From contig NZ_KB899243.1 in NCBI RefSeq assembly GCF_000378125.1, positions 372,001 through 436,000 of the forward strand: a stretch of DNA of 64,000 nucleotides, read 5' to 3'. The notes below the pieces were generated by a model. That model made no database searches. It was not told the DNA's origin and saw only the letters and a list, made by a program, of their open reading frames with translations. Source of the stretch: Rudaea cellulosilytica DSM 22992 (lineage in GTDB: Bacteria > Pseudomonadota > Gammaproteobacteria > Xanthomonadales > Rhodanobacteraceae). Each line of letters opens with the position of its first letter. Positions within the stretch are counted from its first letter, which is position 1. The translations under genes and the position numbers were made by a program. This document shows, piece by piece, positions 36,034-45,189 of this stretch.

Positions 36034-36936
36034 ATGACTTCATCCGACGACAGGAAAAATGAAAAAACGCAGCATGCCGCATCGCGCCTCGTCGTGATCA
36101 GCGGCATGTCGGGCGCGGGCAAGACGATTGCGCTGCGCGCGCTCGAGGACCTCGACTATTACTGCGTCGACAATCTGCCCGCGGCGCTGATGCCGGCATT
36201 TGTCGCCGCGGCGACCGCGGGTGCGGCCGGCCCGCACCCGCGCCTGGCGGTCGGCATCGACGTGCGCAACAGCAGCGAGGACCTGCAGCGCGTGCCGACC
36301 ATCCTCGCCGAGCTCGCGCAGCAAGGCATCGAGCACGAGCTGATTTTCCTCGATGCGCGCGACGAAGTGCTGTTCAAGCGCTATTCCGACACGCGCCGTC
36401 GCCACCCGCTGACCGGCGACGGCCTGTCGTTGAACGAGGCGATCGCGCTCGAACGCAAGCGCTTGAAGCCCGTCTCGGTCATCGCCAATCGCGTGATCGA
36501 CACGAGCGAACTCAACGTGCACCAGTTGCGCCGGCTCATGGCGACCGAGCTCGGCATGGTCGGCGGCGAGCTGTCGTTGCTGTTCGAGTCGTTCGCCTAC
36601 AAGCGCGGCGTGCCGGCCGACGCGGACTTCGTCTTCGACGCACGTTGCCTGCCGAACCCACACTGGGACGCACGCGTGCGCCCGCTCTCCGGCCGCGACC
36701 CCGCGGTGCGCGAGTGGCTCGAAGCGAAGCCCGAAGTCATGCAGTATCTGGGCGAAGTCTCCACCTTCCTCGACACCTGGCTGCCGCGTTTCGAGGCGGA
36801 GAACCGCTCCTACGTGACGATCTGTATCGGCTGCACCGGCGGCCGCCACCGCTCGGTCTACCTTGCAGAAAAACTCGCCGAACACTTTCGCGCAACGCGC
36901 GAACAGGTGCTCACCTTCCATCGGGAGCTCGAATGA
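36034..36936 (+). CDS. rapZ: RNase adapter protein RapZ
   Basis: In E. coli RapZ binds GlmZ sRNA and delivers it to RNase E, tuning glucosamine-6-phosphate synthesis. This 300-residue homologue has the P-loop GMSGAGKT (24-31), DLDYYCVDNLPAALMP, a Walker-B-like FLDARDEVLFKRYSDTRRRHPL segment and the C-terminal domain with IGCTGGRHRSVYLAEKLAE. Whether the sRNA role holds outside enterics is not known. The stop overlaps the EIIA start (ATGA). Confidence 0.95.
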   Translation: MTSSDDRKNEKTQHAASRLVVISGMSGAGKTIALRALEDLDYYCVDNLPAALMPAFVAAATAGAAGPHPRLAVGIDVRNSSEDLQRVPTILAELAQQGIEHELIFLDARDEVLFKRYSDTRRRHPLTGDGLSLNEAIALERKRLKPVSVIANRVIDTSELNVHQLRRLMATELGMVGGELSLLFESFAYKRGVPADADFVFDARCLPNPHWDARVRPLSGRDPAVREWLEAKPEVMQYLGEVSTFLDTWLPRFEAENRSYVTICIGCTGGRHRSVYLAEKLAEHFRATREQVLTFHRELE

Positions 36937-37322
36937 AGGCGGTCGGCATACTCCTGCTCACTCACGAAAGCATGGGCGACGCGCTGATCGAAACCTCGCG
37001 CCACCTGCTCGGCAAGATCAGCCTCAAGGTCGACGCGCTGGCGATTCCGCCCGGCGCCGACATCGACTTCGCGATGGAGGCCACCGCCGCGCGCATCCGC
37101 GCGCTCGATTCGGGCGCCGGCGTACTCGTCCTGACCGACGTCTTCGGCGCGACGCCGAGCAACGTACTCGACCGCATCGCGCCGACCGGCGTGGCGACCA
37201 AACGCGTCTCCGGCCTCAATCTGCCGATGCTGTTGCGCGTGCTAAATTATCCCGAGCAGTCGCTCGCCGACCTCGCCCAGACCGCGGAACAGGGCGGCCG
37301 GGCGGGCATCCGGATCGACTGA
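36933..37322 (+). CDS. PTS EIIA component, mannose family
   Basis: A 129-residue single EIIA(Man)-type domain with the phospho-acceptor H11 in GILLLTHESMGDAL and the DVFGATPSNVLDRIA segment. No EIIB, EIIC or EIID gene is nearby, so it probably serves regulation rather than sugar uptake, as a phosphate sink or signal for HPr. It is translationally coupled to rapZ and followed by ptsH after 17 bp. Confidence 0.92.
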   Translation: MKAVGILLLTHESMGDALIETSRHLLGKISLKVDALAIPPGADIDFAMEATAARIRALDSGAGVLVLTDVFGATPSNVLDRIAPTGVATKRVSGLNLPMLLRVLNYPEQSLADLAQTAEQGGRAGIRID

Positions 37323-37339
37323 GCACGCAAGGACCAGGG

Positions 37340-37609
37340 ATGCTCGAACGCGAAATCACGATCAGCAACAAGCTCGGCCTGCATGCGCGCGCCTCGGCCA
37401 AGCTCGTGCAACTACTGCAAGGCTACAAGTCCAATGCGTTCCTGGTTTTCAAGGGCCGCGAGGTCAACGCAAAAAGCATCATGGGCGTGATGATGCTCGC
37501 CGCCGGCGTCGGCAACCCGATCACGCTGCGCACCGACGGCGCCGACGAAGAGACGGCAATGGACGCAATGGTCGACCTGTTCAACCGCAAGTTCGACGAG
37601 GGCGCGTGA
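37340..37609 (+). CDS. ptsH: Phosphocarrier protein HPr
   Basis: An 89-residue phosphocarrier. H15 in NKLGLHARAS takes phosphate from Enzyme I. S46 in NAKSIMGVMMLAAG is the regulatory site for HprK. It carries phosphate to the adjacent EIIA. A GGA site (CCAGGG) precedes the ATG closely. Confidence 0.96.
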   Translation: MLEREITISNKLGLHARASAKLVQLLQGYKSNAFLVFKGREVNAKSIMGVMMLAAGVGNPITLRTDGADEETAMDAMVDLFNRKFDEGA

Positions 37610-37613
37610 TCCG

Positions 37614-39350
37614 ATGAGCGGCCGCCTTGTCCTCGTTGGAACCCCTGCCGTGCGAGGCATGGCGCTGGGCCGCGCGCGCCTGGTCCAGCCGAGCCAGATC
37701 AGCGTCGACGAGCGCCCGCTGCCGGCCGCGGAAGTCGAAGCCGAAGTCGCCAAGCTCGCGTCGGCGCTCGCCGCGGCGCGCTCCGAACTTGCGGTACTGC
37801 GCGACAAGCTGCACGGAGCGCTGTCGCACGAGGTCGGCGAATTCATCGACGCGCACAGCATGATCCTCGACGATCCCGAACTCGTCGACGGCCTCTACGA
37901 CCTGATCCGTACGGCGCGCCTGCGCGCGAGCGCGGCGCTCAAGGTGCAACGCGACCGCCTCGTTGCGGCGTTCGACGCGATCGACGATCCCTACCTGCGC
38001 AGCCGGCGCGAGGACGTCGACCACGTCATCGGCCGCGTGCAGGGCGAGCTGACGCGCGACAAGACGCCGGCCGAGCGCCAGATCGCCGCCCGCGTCGGCA
38101 CCATCCTGGTCAGCGACACCGTGGCGCCGGCCGAGTTGGCGCAGATGCGCGAGACCGGCGTGCTCGCGCTGGTCACGACCGCGGGTAGCCCGCTCTCGCA
38201 CAGCGCGATCCTCGCGCGCTCGATGCGCATGCCGATGCTGGTCGGCGTCCACGATGCGCTCAAGGAAATCTCCGACGATGACCTGATCCTCGTCGACGGT
38301 CGCAGCGGCCAGGTCGTGGTCCACCCGACCGCGCAGGACCTCGCCGTCTATCGCCACTACCAGCGCGAACAGGCGCGCAGCGTGGATGAGCTCTCGCGCC
38401 TGCGTGGCGCGCGCACGTTGACCCGCGACGAGGTCGAAATTCGCCTCTACGCGAACGCCGAACAGCCCGTGGACATCGCCCAGGCACACGCGATCGGCGT
38501 CAGCGGCGTCGGCCTCTACCGCACCGAGTTCCTGTTCCTGCAGCGCGGCGACGCGCCGGGCGAGGAAGAGCAGTTCAACGCCTACCGCGAACTCGTGCTC
38601 GGCATGGGCGGCCTGCCGGTGACGATACGCACGCTCGATCTCGGTGCCGACAAGGCCGATTCGTCAGGCATCGCCCTGACCGACGAAGACAATCCCGCGC
38701 TCGGCGTGCGTGGCGTGCGTCTGTCGATGCGGCGCCCGCACCTGTTCGCGACCCAGTTGCGCGCGATCCTGCGCGCGAGCCGCTACGGCCCGGTGCGCAT
38801 TCTCGTGCCGATGGTGACGACGGCCGAAGAGGTCGTGGCCACGCGCGCACTCGCCGCGCAATGTGCACGCGAGCTGCGTACCGAGGGTCACGAGATCGCC
38901 GACCACTACGAGTTCGGCGCGATGATCGAGGTGCCCGCGGCGGCGATCGCGCTGTCCACGCTGCTGCGCCATCTCGATTTCGTTTCGATCGGCACCAACG
39001 ACCTGACCCAGTACATCCTCGCCGCCGATCGCGGCAACGATGCACTCGGGCCGCTGCACGACCCGCTGCATCCGGCCATGCTCAAGCTGCTCGCGCAGGT
39101 CATCGCGACCGGTCAGCGCGCCAAGAAATCGGTTGCGCTCTGCGGCGAAATGGCTGGCGACACACGCTACACGGCGATGCTGCTCGCACTTGGCCTCACC
39201 GAATTCTCCATGCATCCATCGTCACTGCTCGAAGTACGCCAGGCGATCGCGCGCAGCGAGCACGCGAAGCTGCGCCATGCTGGCAAGGCCCTGTTGCGCG
39301 CGCAGTCGCGTGCCGGCATCGAACGCGTACTCGAAACCCTGCAGCACTGA
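37614..39350 (+). CDS. ptsI: PTS Enzyme I (phosphoenolpyruvate-protein phosphotransferase)
   Basis: Phosphorylates HPr from PEP. It has 578 residues: N-terminal HPr-binding and phosphohistidine domain with H196 in TAGSPLSHSAILAR, then the PEP-binding TIM barrel with GVSGVGLYRTEFLFL, VSIGTNDLTQYILAADR and the catalytic C510 in VALCGEMAGD. There is no GAF domain, so it is not PtsP. It starts four bases after ptsH and ends the PTS block; mgtE, which follows in related genomes, is absent. Confidence 0.96.
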   Translation: MSGRLVLVGTPAVRGMALGRARLVQPSQISVDERPLPAAEVEAEVAKLASALAAARSELAVLRDKLHGALSHEVGEFIDAHSMILDDPELVDGLYDLIRTARLRASAALKVQRDRLVAAFDAIDDPYLRSRREDVDHVIGRVQGELTRDKTPAERQIAARVGTILVSDTVAPAELAQMRETGVLALVTTAGSPLSHSAILARSMRMPMLVGVHDALKEISDDDLILVDGRSGQVVVHPTAQDLAVYRHYQREQARSVDELSRLRGARTLTRDEVEIRLYANAEQPVDIAQAHAIGVSGVGLYRTEFLFLQRGDAPGEEEQFNAYRELVLGMGGLPVTIRTLDLGADKADSSGIALTDEDNPALGVRGVRLSMRRPHLFATQLRAILRASRYGPVRILVPMVTTAEEVVATRALAAQCARELRTEGHEIADHYEFGAMIEVPAAAIALSTLLRHLDFVSIGTNDLTQYILAADRGNDALGPLHDPLHPAMLKLLAQVIATGQRAKKSVALCGEMAGDTRYTAMLLALGLTEFSMHPSSLLEVRQAIARSEHAKLRHAGKALLRAQSRAGIERVLETLQH

Positions 39351-39397
39351 GCCCGCATCGAGCCCATCATCGCGATTCCGTTCTTTCCACCGCATCC

Positions 39398-40333
39398 ATG
39401 TCCAGCCAGATCAATCCGGACGTACTCGCCAGACAGGATGAGCTCGCCGCGCGCTTCCGCCCGCGCGATCCGTTCCGTCACGTCGTCATCGAGAATTTTT
39501 TTCGCGACGAGTATGCGCACCAGATCCTTGCCCAGTTCCCGCCGTTCGAACGCGGCAATGCGCGTAACGAAGCGGGTGAATTCGGCAACAAGTCGACCGT
39601 TGAAAAAATTCGCGGCCTCGGCGCGGCCTACGCCGCACTCGACGATCTCGTGCAGTCGCGTGAATTCCTCGACCTGATCGGGCGCATCACCGGCATCGAC
39701 GACCTGCTCTACGACCCCTGGTACTTCGGCGGCGGCACGCACGAAAACCGCAATGGTCAGGACCTCGATGCGCATGTCGACTTCAACCGCCATCCGGCCA
39801 ACCGCTGGCACCGTCGCCTCAATCTCATCGTCTATCTCAATCACGAATGGGACGATGCGTATGGCGGATCGCTGCAGCTGCATAGCGATCCGCGCAGCGC
39901 CGACGACCGCATCATCACGATCACCCCGAAGTTCAACCGCGCGGTGATCTTCGAGACCACCGAGACGAGCTGGCACGGCTTCCCGCGCATCGCGCTGCCG
40001 ACCGACAAGCAAGCGCTGACGCGCAAGTCAGTGGCGCTGTACTTCTATACGAAGGACCGCCCCGTCGAGGAGACCGCGGGCACACATTCGACGATCTATG
40101 TCGACGCACCGCTGCCCGCGCGCATCCAGGCCGGACACACGCTCGAGGAAGCCGACGTCGACGAACTGCGCGCCCTCATCGAGCGCCGCGACCAGCACAA
40201 CCAGCGTCTCTACCGCGATCTTGCCGCGATGACTGCGCGCTTCGAGCAGGTCCAGGCAGCACTGTACGCTGGTCGGCTCGGACGGCTGCGTCACGTCGCG
40301 AGCATAGCGCTGCGGCGCTTCCGCGGCGGCTGA
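39398..40333 (+). CDS. 2-oxoglutarate/Fe(II)-dependent oxygenase
   Basis: A 311-residue protein of the prolyl-4-hydroxylase-like group. Iron ligands: H126 and D128 in LDAHVDFNRH, and H193 in TSWHGFPRI; the arginine after FP may bind 2-oxoglutarate. The jelly-roll region spans about 30-215, with RHVVIENFFRDEYAHQIL at the front. The C-terminal 70 residues are helical and probably coiled-coil. Homologues with this layout often lie in polysaccharide loci, which suits the neighbours; the substrate is unknown. Confidence 0.85.
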   Translation: MSSQINPDVLARQDELAARFRPRDPFRHVVIENFFRDEYAHQILAQFPPFERGNARNEAGEFGNKSTVEKIRGLGAAYAALDDLVQSREFLDLIGRITGIDDLLYDPWYFGGGTHENRNGQDLDAHVDFNRHPANRWHRRLNLIVYLNHEWDDAYGGSLQLHSDPRSADDRIITITPKFNRAVIFETTETSWHGFPRIALPTDKQALTRKSVALYFYTKDRPVEETAGTHSTIYVDAPLPARIQAGHTLEEADVDELRALIERRDQHNQRLYRDLAAMTARFEQVQAALYAGRLGRLRHVASIALRRFRGG

Positions 40334-40361
40334 CGGTCCGATCGCGCCGCGGCTCGACGCC

Positions 40362-41492
40362 ATGATCCGCCCCTTCCTGCGCCGCCACGTTGTTCCGCTC
40401 GCCCGGTACTTGCCGCAGACGCTGCAGGAACCGCTGCGTGAGGTGTGGCGCGCGTTCGCGCCACGCTCGGTCGCACATACAGGCCGCATCGATGATGCGG
40501 CGTATCTCGCCCACGTCGAAAACGAGAAGGCGCGCTTCGATGCACAGGCCGAAGTGCACGACCTGCCTGCGATCGCGCACTACTGGTCGAACAAGTATCT
40601 TCGCCCCAAGCTCGAGACGTTCGGTTTCTCCGATCCAGAGCAGTTCTTCGCCAATACGCTAGAGCAGGCCGCGCGCGAAGTTCGCGCTCGGCGCGCACGC
40701 TTCGTCAGTATCGGCGCCGGCAATTGCGATGCCGAAGTGCGCATCGCCCAGCGACTGCGCGAACGCGGCATCGCCGATTTCACCATCGAATGTCTGGAAC
40801 TCAATCATTCGATGCGCGAACGCGGTGCAGCACTCGCGCGCGAGGCGGACCTATCCGCGCACGTGCTGCCGACCGAAGGCGACTTCAACCGCTGGCAGCC
40901 GCAAGGCCAATACGACGCGGTCATCGCCAACCAGAGCCTGCATCACGTCGTCAATCTCGAAGGCCTGTTCTGCACGATCGCGAACGCGATATCCGAACGC
41001 GGCGTCTTCGTCACCTCGGACATCATCGGTCGCAACGGCCATCAGCGCTGGCCCGAAGCGCTCGCCATCGTGCGCGATTTCTGGCGCGATCTGCCCATCG
41101 ACTATCGCTACAACCTGCAGCTGCAGCGCCGCGAGAAGACGTTCCGCGACTGGGACTGCTCGCGCGAAAGCTTCGAAGGCATACGCGCACAGGACATCCT
41201 GCCGCTGCTGATCGAACGCTTCGATTTCGATTTATTCCTCGCCCATTCGAACCTGATCGACCCGTTCATCGACCGCAGCTTCGGCCCGCATTTCGACGCC
41301 GATTCGCCGACCGACCGCGCTTTTATCGATCGCGTGCAGGCGCGCGACGAGGCCGAAATCCTCGCCGGCAACATCACGCCGACGCACATGCTGGCGGTCC
41401 TGCGGCGCAAGGACGGCCGCGGTGACGGCGGTAACGCGACCCGGACGTGGAGGCATCTGACCCCCGCTTTCTGCCTGCGCCGAAGTCCCTGA
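40362..41492 (+). CDS. Class I SAM-dependent methyltransferase
   Basis: A 376-residue protein with an N-terminal helical part (1-100), a Rossmann-type methyltransferase domain (SAM loop VSIGAGNCDAEVRIA, acidic residue in ECLELNHSM, post-motif YDAVIANQSLHHVVNL) and a C-terminal part ending in a hydrophilic tail. The NQSLHHV pattern is typical of small-molecule or sugar methyltransferases. It follows the oxygenase after 28 bp; its stop is one base from the convergent GT2 stop. Substrate unknown. Confidence 0.85.
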   Translation: MIRPFLRRHVVPLARYLPQTLQEPLREVWRAFAPRSVAHTGRIDDAAYLAHVENEKARFDAQAEVHDLPAIAHYWSNKYLRPKLETFGFSDPEQFFANTLEQAAREVRARRARFVSIGAGNCDAEVRIAQRLRERGIADFTIECLELNHSMRERGAALAREADLSAHVLPTEGDFNRWQPQGQYDAVIANQSLHHVVNLEGLFCTIANAISERGVFVTSDIIGRNGHQRWPEALAIVRDFWRDLPIDYRYNLQLQRREKTFRDWDCSRESFEGIRAQDILPLLIERFDFDLFLAHSNLIDPFIDRSFGPHFDADSPTDRAFIDRVQARDEAEILAGNITPTHMLAVLRRKDGRGDGGNATRTWRHLTPAFCLRRSP

Positions 41493-41493
41493 C

Positions 41494-42432
41494 TCAGATC
41501 TTCTCGCGAATGACGAATTGCGGCTTCTTGTTGATCTTCAAATAAGCTCGCCCCAGATATTCACCGAGCAGGCCGAGGCAGAATGTCTGGATGCCGCCGA
41601 CGAAAAGTATCGTAACGATCAGCGAAGCCCAGCCGGAAGCGAGATCCGGATGCGAGAGTTTGCGCAGGATGATGGCAATGCCGACGATCACGCTCAGCGC
41701 GGTGATTGAGAGCCCCAACACCGTGGCGAAGCGCAACGGCACGACCGAGAAGCTCGTCGCCATCTTGAGCCATAGCGACAGCGAACGACGTAGGTTGTAG
41801 TTGCCCTCGCCGACTAAGCGCGCCTGATGCTCGATCGTGAGTACATCGATGTTGCGCGTGACATCGAGAATCAGGCCGTCGACATACGCATACGGGCCAT
41901 CGTATTTCACGATTTCATCTGCCACGCGCCTGTGCATGGCCTTGAATGAGGACAAGTAAAGTCCCGCGGGCTTGTTCAACAGCACTGTTGCAACGCGGTC
42001 GTTGAACCAGCTGCCGATCTTCTTCCATGCCGCGTGTTGCCGGTTCGCATAGCGTGTGTAGCAAACGTCGTAACCCGAACGGATCGAACCCACCAGATTC
42101 GAAATCGCCTGCGGCGGATGCTGCAGGTCGTCGTCCATCACAATCACGACCTCTCCGCGCACCTGGCCCAGGCCGGCCATCGTCGCGTTGTGCTGGCCAA
42201 CGTTCTTGGACAGGCAAATACCTCTGACGAACGCGTGCTGGGCGGCGAGCTGCCTGATCACCTCCCAGCTTCCATCTGGGCTCACATCATTGACCAGGAT
42301 CAGTTCGTAGCGTAGGCCGCTGTCCGCCATGGCTTCCTGCACCTTGGCCACGAGGTGCGGCAGGATCGTCTCGCTGCGATAGACCGGCACGACGATGGAA
42401 ACCGAAACATCGAGCGGGGGCGCGTCATTCAT
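41494..42432 (-). CDS. GtrB-like membrane-anchored GT2 glycosyltransferase
   Basis: A 312-residue GT2 enzyme of the polyprenyl-phosphate sugar transferase type. The catalytic domain (about 1-230) has VSIVVPVYRSE, LVNDVSPDGSW, the acidic DDDLQHPP motif and GLYLSSFKAM. Two C-terminal transmembrane helices follow (LSITALSVIVGIAIIL; LIVTILFVGGIQTFCLGLLGEYLGRAYL). This matches GtrB/ArnC/Dpm1-like enzymes that load a sugar onto undecaprenyl phosphate. With GtrA at 43149 it forms a likely O-antigen modification pair. The start overlaps the preceding epimerase stop by 8 bp. Confidence 0.9.
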   Translation of the reverse strand: MNDAPPLDVSVSIVVPVYRSETILPHLVAKVQEAMADSGLRYELILVNDVSPDGSWEVIRQLAAQHAFVRGICLSKNVGQHNATMAGLGQVRGEVVIVMDDDLQHPPQAISNLVGSIRSGYDVCYTRYANRQHAAWKKIGSWFNDRVATVLLNKPAGLYLSSFKAMHRRVADEIVKYDGPYAYVDGLILDVTRNIDVLTIEHQARLVGEGNYNLRRSLSLWLKMATSFSVVPLRFATVLGLSITALSVIVGIAIILRKLSHPDLASGWASLIVTILFVGGIQTFCLGLLGEYLGRAYLKINKKPQFVIREKI

Positions 42433-43114
42433 AATATTTGGCCACGGTTTTTGATAAGTACGCATCGTCAAAAACGATGCCGCAGCGGCGGATCGACGCC
42501 GAGATGCGCGAAGTGTCGATCGCGTATTCGCCGCCCTTTTCGACGGCATCGTAGATCGCGCGATGCCGGGTCACGCGTTCCAGCGTGGCCACGATCTCGT
42601 CCATGCTGGAGTTGCGCGGATTGGCGATGTTGATCGTCTCGTTGCAGGCACCTTCGTTGTCGATCAGATCCACCGCGATCCGGCCTACGTCGTGCGCGTC
42701 GATGATGTTGCGCGAGGCGTGACGCCAAAGCGCGAAGCGCTCGGATCGTGTTATCCGGGCGTACAGATAATTGAGTATCGTGTGCGGATTCGGCGTGCGC
42801 CCCGCCACTTGTGGAAGCCGCAACACGAGATGACCGCTATGCTGCCTGACCATTTCCTCGAGAGCGAACTTGTGTTGCGCGTAGGCACCCGACTTCGACC
42901 ACGGATCCTCGACGCTGCAGGTGCTGAAATACACGAACAGCCGGCCCTGCGCCACGTCCGCAAGATGCCGTTCCAGCCTGAGGCGATCACGCTCGAATTC
43001 GCGTGGATCGGTGCACGAGGAATTCGACACACCCGCTGCGTAGAAGCACACCCGCGCGTGCGTCGCCTCGTACGAGGCAAACGTGGTCGCGATCAGTCCC
43101 GAGCCCACTATCAT
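42425..43114 (-). CDS. NAD(P)-dependent epimerase/dehydratase-like protein
   Basis: A short (229-residue) SDR-type protein. The dinucleotide motif is abbreviated (VGSGLIATTF). FVYFSTCSVEDPWSKSGAYAQHKFALEEMV holds a serine and a YxxxK catalytic pair (YAQHK). VLRLPQVAGRTPN and the C-terminal NETINIANP follow the extended-SDR pattern. It likely makes or alters the nucleotide sugar used by the flanking GtrB-like enzyme. Substrate unknown. Confidence 0.82.
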   Translation of the reverse strand: MIVGSGLIATTFASYEATHARVCFYAAGVSNSSCTDPREFERDRLRLERHLADVAQGRLFVYFSTCSVEDPWSKSGAYAQHKFALEEMVRQHSGHLVLRLPQVAGRTPNPHTILNYLYARITRSERFALWRHASRNIIDAHDVGRIAVDLIDNEGACNETINIANPRNSSMDEIVATLERVTRHRAIYDAVEKGGEYAIDTSRISASIRRCGIVFDDAYLSKTVAKYYE

Positions 43115-43148
43115 GGCGTTCGCGATATTGTCACAGTAGAGAAAAACA

Positions 43149-43559
43149 TCACTGCACGCGCCTGAAGACGAAGAATTTCTGCAGGAAATAGGATAGCAAC
43201 ACGGTAGTCGGAGTCGACAGCATGCCCGCTAGATACGCGTCCAGCCCACAACCCATCAACAGCCAGATCAGGCCGAGGTTGAAGACGTACAGGATCGCCC
43301 AGACGACGAAATACGGCAGTAGTTTCCACGGATTGCGGTTGTCGAAGACGAAGCGGCTCTGCGTGGTGAAGTTGATCAGGATGCCGACGACGAGCGAGGC
43401 GAGACTGGCCAGCGGCACGGCCAGTCCGATCCAGAGAAACGCCCAGTAGACCAGAATGTTGAAGCTGGTGTTGGCGCCGCCGACGAGCACGAAGCGCACA
43501 AACTGCGGGCGCAGCAGCGGCGCGATGCGGCGCGCCCAGAAGCTCTCCGTTGCGGTCAC
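43149..43559 (-). CDS. GtrA-family membrane protein
   Basis: A 136-residue protein with four transmembrane helices and the GtrA pattern (FVRFVLVGGANTSFNILVYW; INFTTQSRFVFDNR; LLSYFLQKFFVFR). GtrA proteins are thought to flip undecaprenyl-phosphate-linked sugars to the periplasm. The GTG start directly follows the TAA of the upstream methyltransferase. Together with the epimerase and GtrB-like gene it forms one operon. Confidence 0.9.
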   Translation of the reverse strand: MTATESFWARRIAPLLRPQFVRFVLVGGANTSFNILVYWAFLWIGLAVPLASLASLVVGILINFTTQSRFVFDNRNPWKLLPYFVVWAILYVFNLGLIWLLMGCGLDAYLAGMLSTPTTVLLSYFLQKFFVFRRVQ

Positions 43560-44177
43560 TTAGGCTTTCCGCCGATAGACCAGGTGCAGTTCGTGGAACA
43601 CGAACCAGTCGCCGACCGAAGCCTTGTCGATCGGGAAATAGTCGGCGCGCTCGAGCGCGTAGCCTTCGCAGTAATCGAGGCCGTTGTCGCGCACCCATTC
43701 GCGCGTGACGAAGGTCCGGTGCGTCGCATCGGAGGCATAGCCCTTGGCCCCGGGCACGATGGCGACGATCGTGGTCACGCCAAGGCGCGCGCAGGCGCGC
43801 CAGAGCTTGCGCATCACTGCGGGCGTGTCGTCGAAATGTTCGAGCACATGCGAGATCGTGAATGAGCGATAGCGCCCGGCTTCGAGCTGGCTCAGCGAGA
43901 AGTCGTCACTGTAGGCATCGTACAGGCGCGCATCGAGTCCTTCGCAGCGCAGCGCCTCGACCAGGTGCGGATTCACCTCGAGACCGACCGAGCCGGCCGG
44001 CAGACGCGAAAGCAGCTGGCCCGCGCCACAGCCAAAGTCGATCGTCGGCCCCGCCTCGATTTCGCCGAGCACGTGATCGAGATAGAACTTCTTGATCAGC
44101 CGCCGCAGCGGATGACGACTGCGCCGCAGCTGTTCCGCCGCATAGGCCGAACCGAATTCGGGTATTTCACTTGCCAC
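43560..44177 (-). CDS. Class I SAM-dependent methyltransferase
   Basis: A 205-residue methyltransferase. SAM-binding motif TIDFGCGAGQLLSRLP, second acidic loop GLEVNPHL, and ISHVLEHFDD, typical of type-11/23 methyltransferases in glycan loci. The GTG at 44177, six bases after GAGGA, is chosen as start; the longer open frame upstream is a shadow of the GT2 gene. The stop is immediately followed by the GtrA start. Confidence 0.85.
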   Translation of the reverse strand: MASEIPEFGSAYAAEQLRRSRHPLRRLIKKFYLDHVLGEIEAGPTIDFGCGAGQLLSRLPAGSVGLEVNPHLVEALRCEGLDARLYDAYSDDFSLSQLEAGRYRSFTISHVLEHFDDTPAVMRKLWRACARLGVTTIVAIVPGAKGYASDATHRTFVTREWVRDNGLDYCEGYALERADYFPIDKASVGDWFVFHELHLVYRRKA

Positions 44178-44220
44178 TGCATTCCTCGTTTCGTGTCGGG
44201 CCAGGGCTGGGTTCGCCGCA

Positions 44221-45054
44221 TCAACGAAGCAACCAACGATAGATCCACTGCCGCGCACGCGCATTGACCCAGCCCATCGCGACGCCTCGGGCGAGATCGC
44301 CGCGACCGACGCGGTAGTCCGGCATGGCCGCGTACTTTCTCGCGAAATCGCGAAATTCCTGATATTGGCGCGAACCGATTGCCACGCTCCAGGAACCGCC
44401 AGAAATGCGGAACGCCGACAATGTCTCCGCCAGATAATACGCATCACCGCATTGCAACGCACGAAACCAGTAGTCGAGATCGACCATGTAGCCGTAGGTC
44501 GCATCGAACGGCCCGAGACGCGCGACGAGTTCGCGTCGCAGCAGCACGTTGCCGGGCTCGCCGATGAGATTCGTACCGCGACGCACGCAGGCACGAATCA
44601 GCGCATGCGCGTCGATGCGTCTGGCTTCATGGCCAAAGGCAGCACGACGCATGATCTTGCGGCCGGACGCGTTAACCACGTCGCGCGCACCGAACACTAG
44701 GGCGAGGCGCTGCTGCGCATCCTGCTCGAACACGGCTACCTGGCGCGCGAGGCAATCGGCTTCGAGCAGATCGTCCTGCGGCATCAATTTGAAATACTTG
44801 CCGCGCGCCTCGTCGCGGCAACGGTTCCAATTGCCCTGCGGACCGAGGTTGCGCGCGTTGCGCAGATAGCGCAGACGCGGATCGGCATAGCTCGCGACGA
44901 TTTCCGCTGTGGCATCGCTTGAATTGTCGTCGATGACGACCAACTCGAAATCCGTGTGCGTCTGCGCCAGCACCGAGTCGATCGCCGCGCGCAGATGCGC
45001 CGCACCGTTGTAGGCGGGCATGCAAACGGAAACGGAAGGAGCAGGTGCGGACAT
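44221..45054 (-). CDS. GT2-family glycosyltransferase
   Basis: A 277-residue soluble GT-A enzyme with VSVCMPAYNGAAHLRAAIDSVLAQT, VVIDDNSSDAT, NARNLGPQGNWNRC, the acidic MPQDDLLE motif and GEPGNVLLRRELV. No membrane anchor is seen. It transfers a sugar from a nucleotide donor; the sugar is unknown. It starts the minus-strand glycan operon and is divergent from the 628-residue membrane protein. Confidence 0.88.
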   Translation of the reverse strand: MSAPAPSVSVCMPAYNGAAHLRAAIDSVLAQTHTDFELVVIDDNSSDATAEIVASYADPRLRYLRNARNLGPQGNWNRCRDEARGKYFKLMPQDDLLEADCLARQVAVFEQDAQQRLALVFGARDVVNASGRKIMRRAAFGHEARRIDAHALIRACVRRGTNLIGEPGNVLLRRELVARLGPFDATYGYMVDLDYWFRALQCGDAYYLAETLSAFRISGGSWSVAIGSRQYQEFRDFARKYAAMPDYRVGRGDLARGVAMGWVNARARQWIYRWLLR

Positions 45055-45189
45055 GGATGAAGCGAAGCCGGAATGAACTCGAAAGGGGCGCAATCATACC
45101 CGATCGCCCTTGGCCGCCGGGCCGATCGCGGCAGACGAACCCGATTCGGATTGGGTTAGACTACGCGACCGTTCGTACCGCAAGAGACC

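Noticed and set aside
43111-43698. A 195-codon frame overlapping the GtrA gene
   Set aside because: The 136-residue frame at 43149-43559 has the GtrA motifs and four helices; the longer frame is arginine-rich and overlaps two genes.
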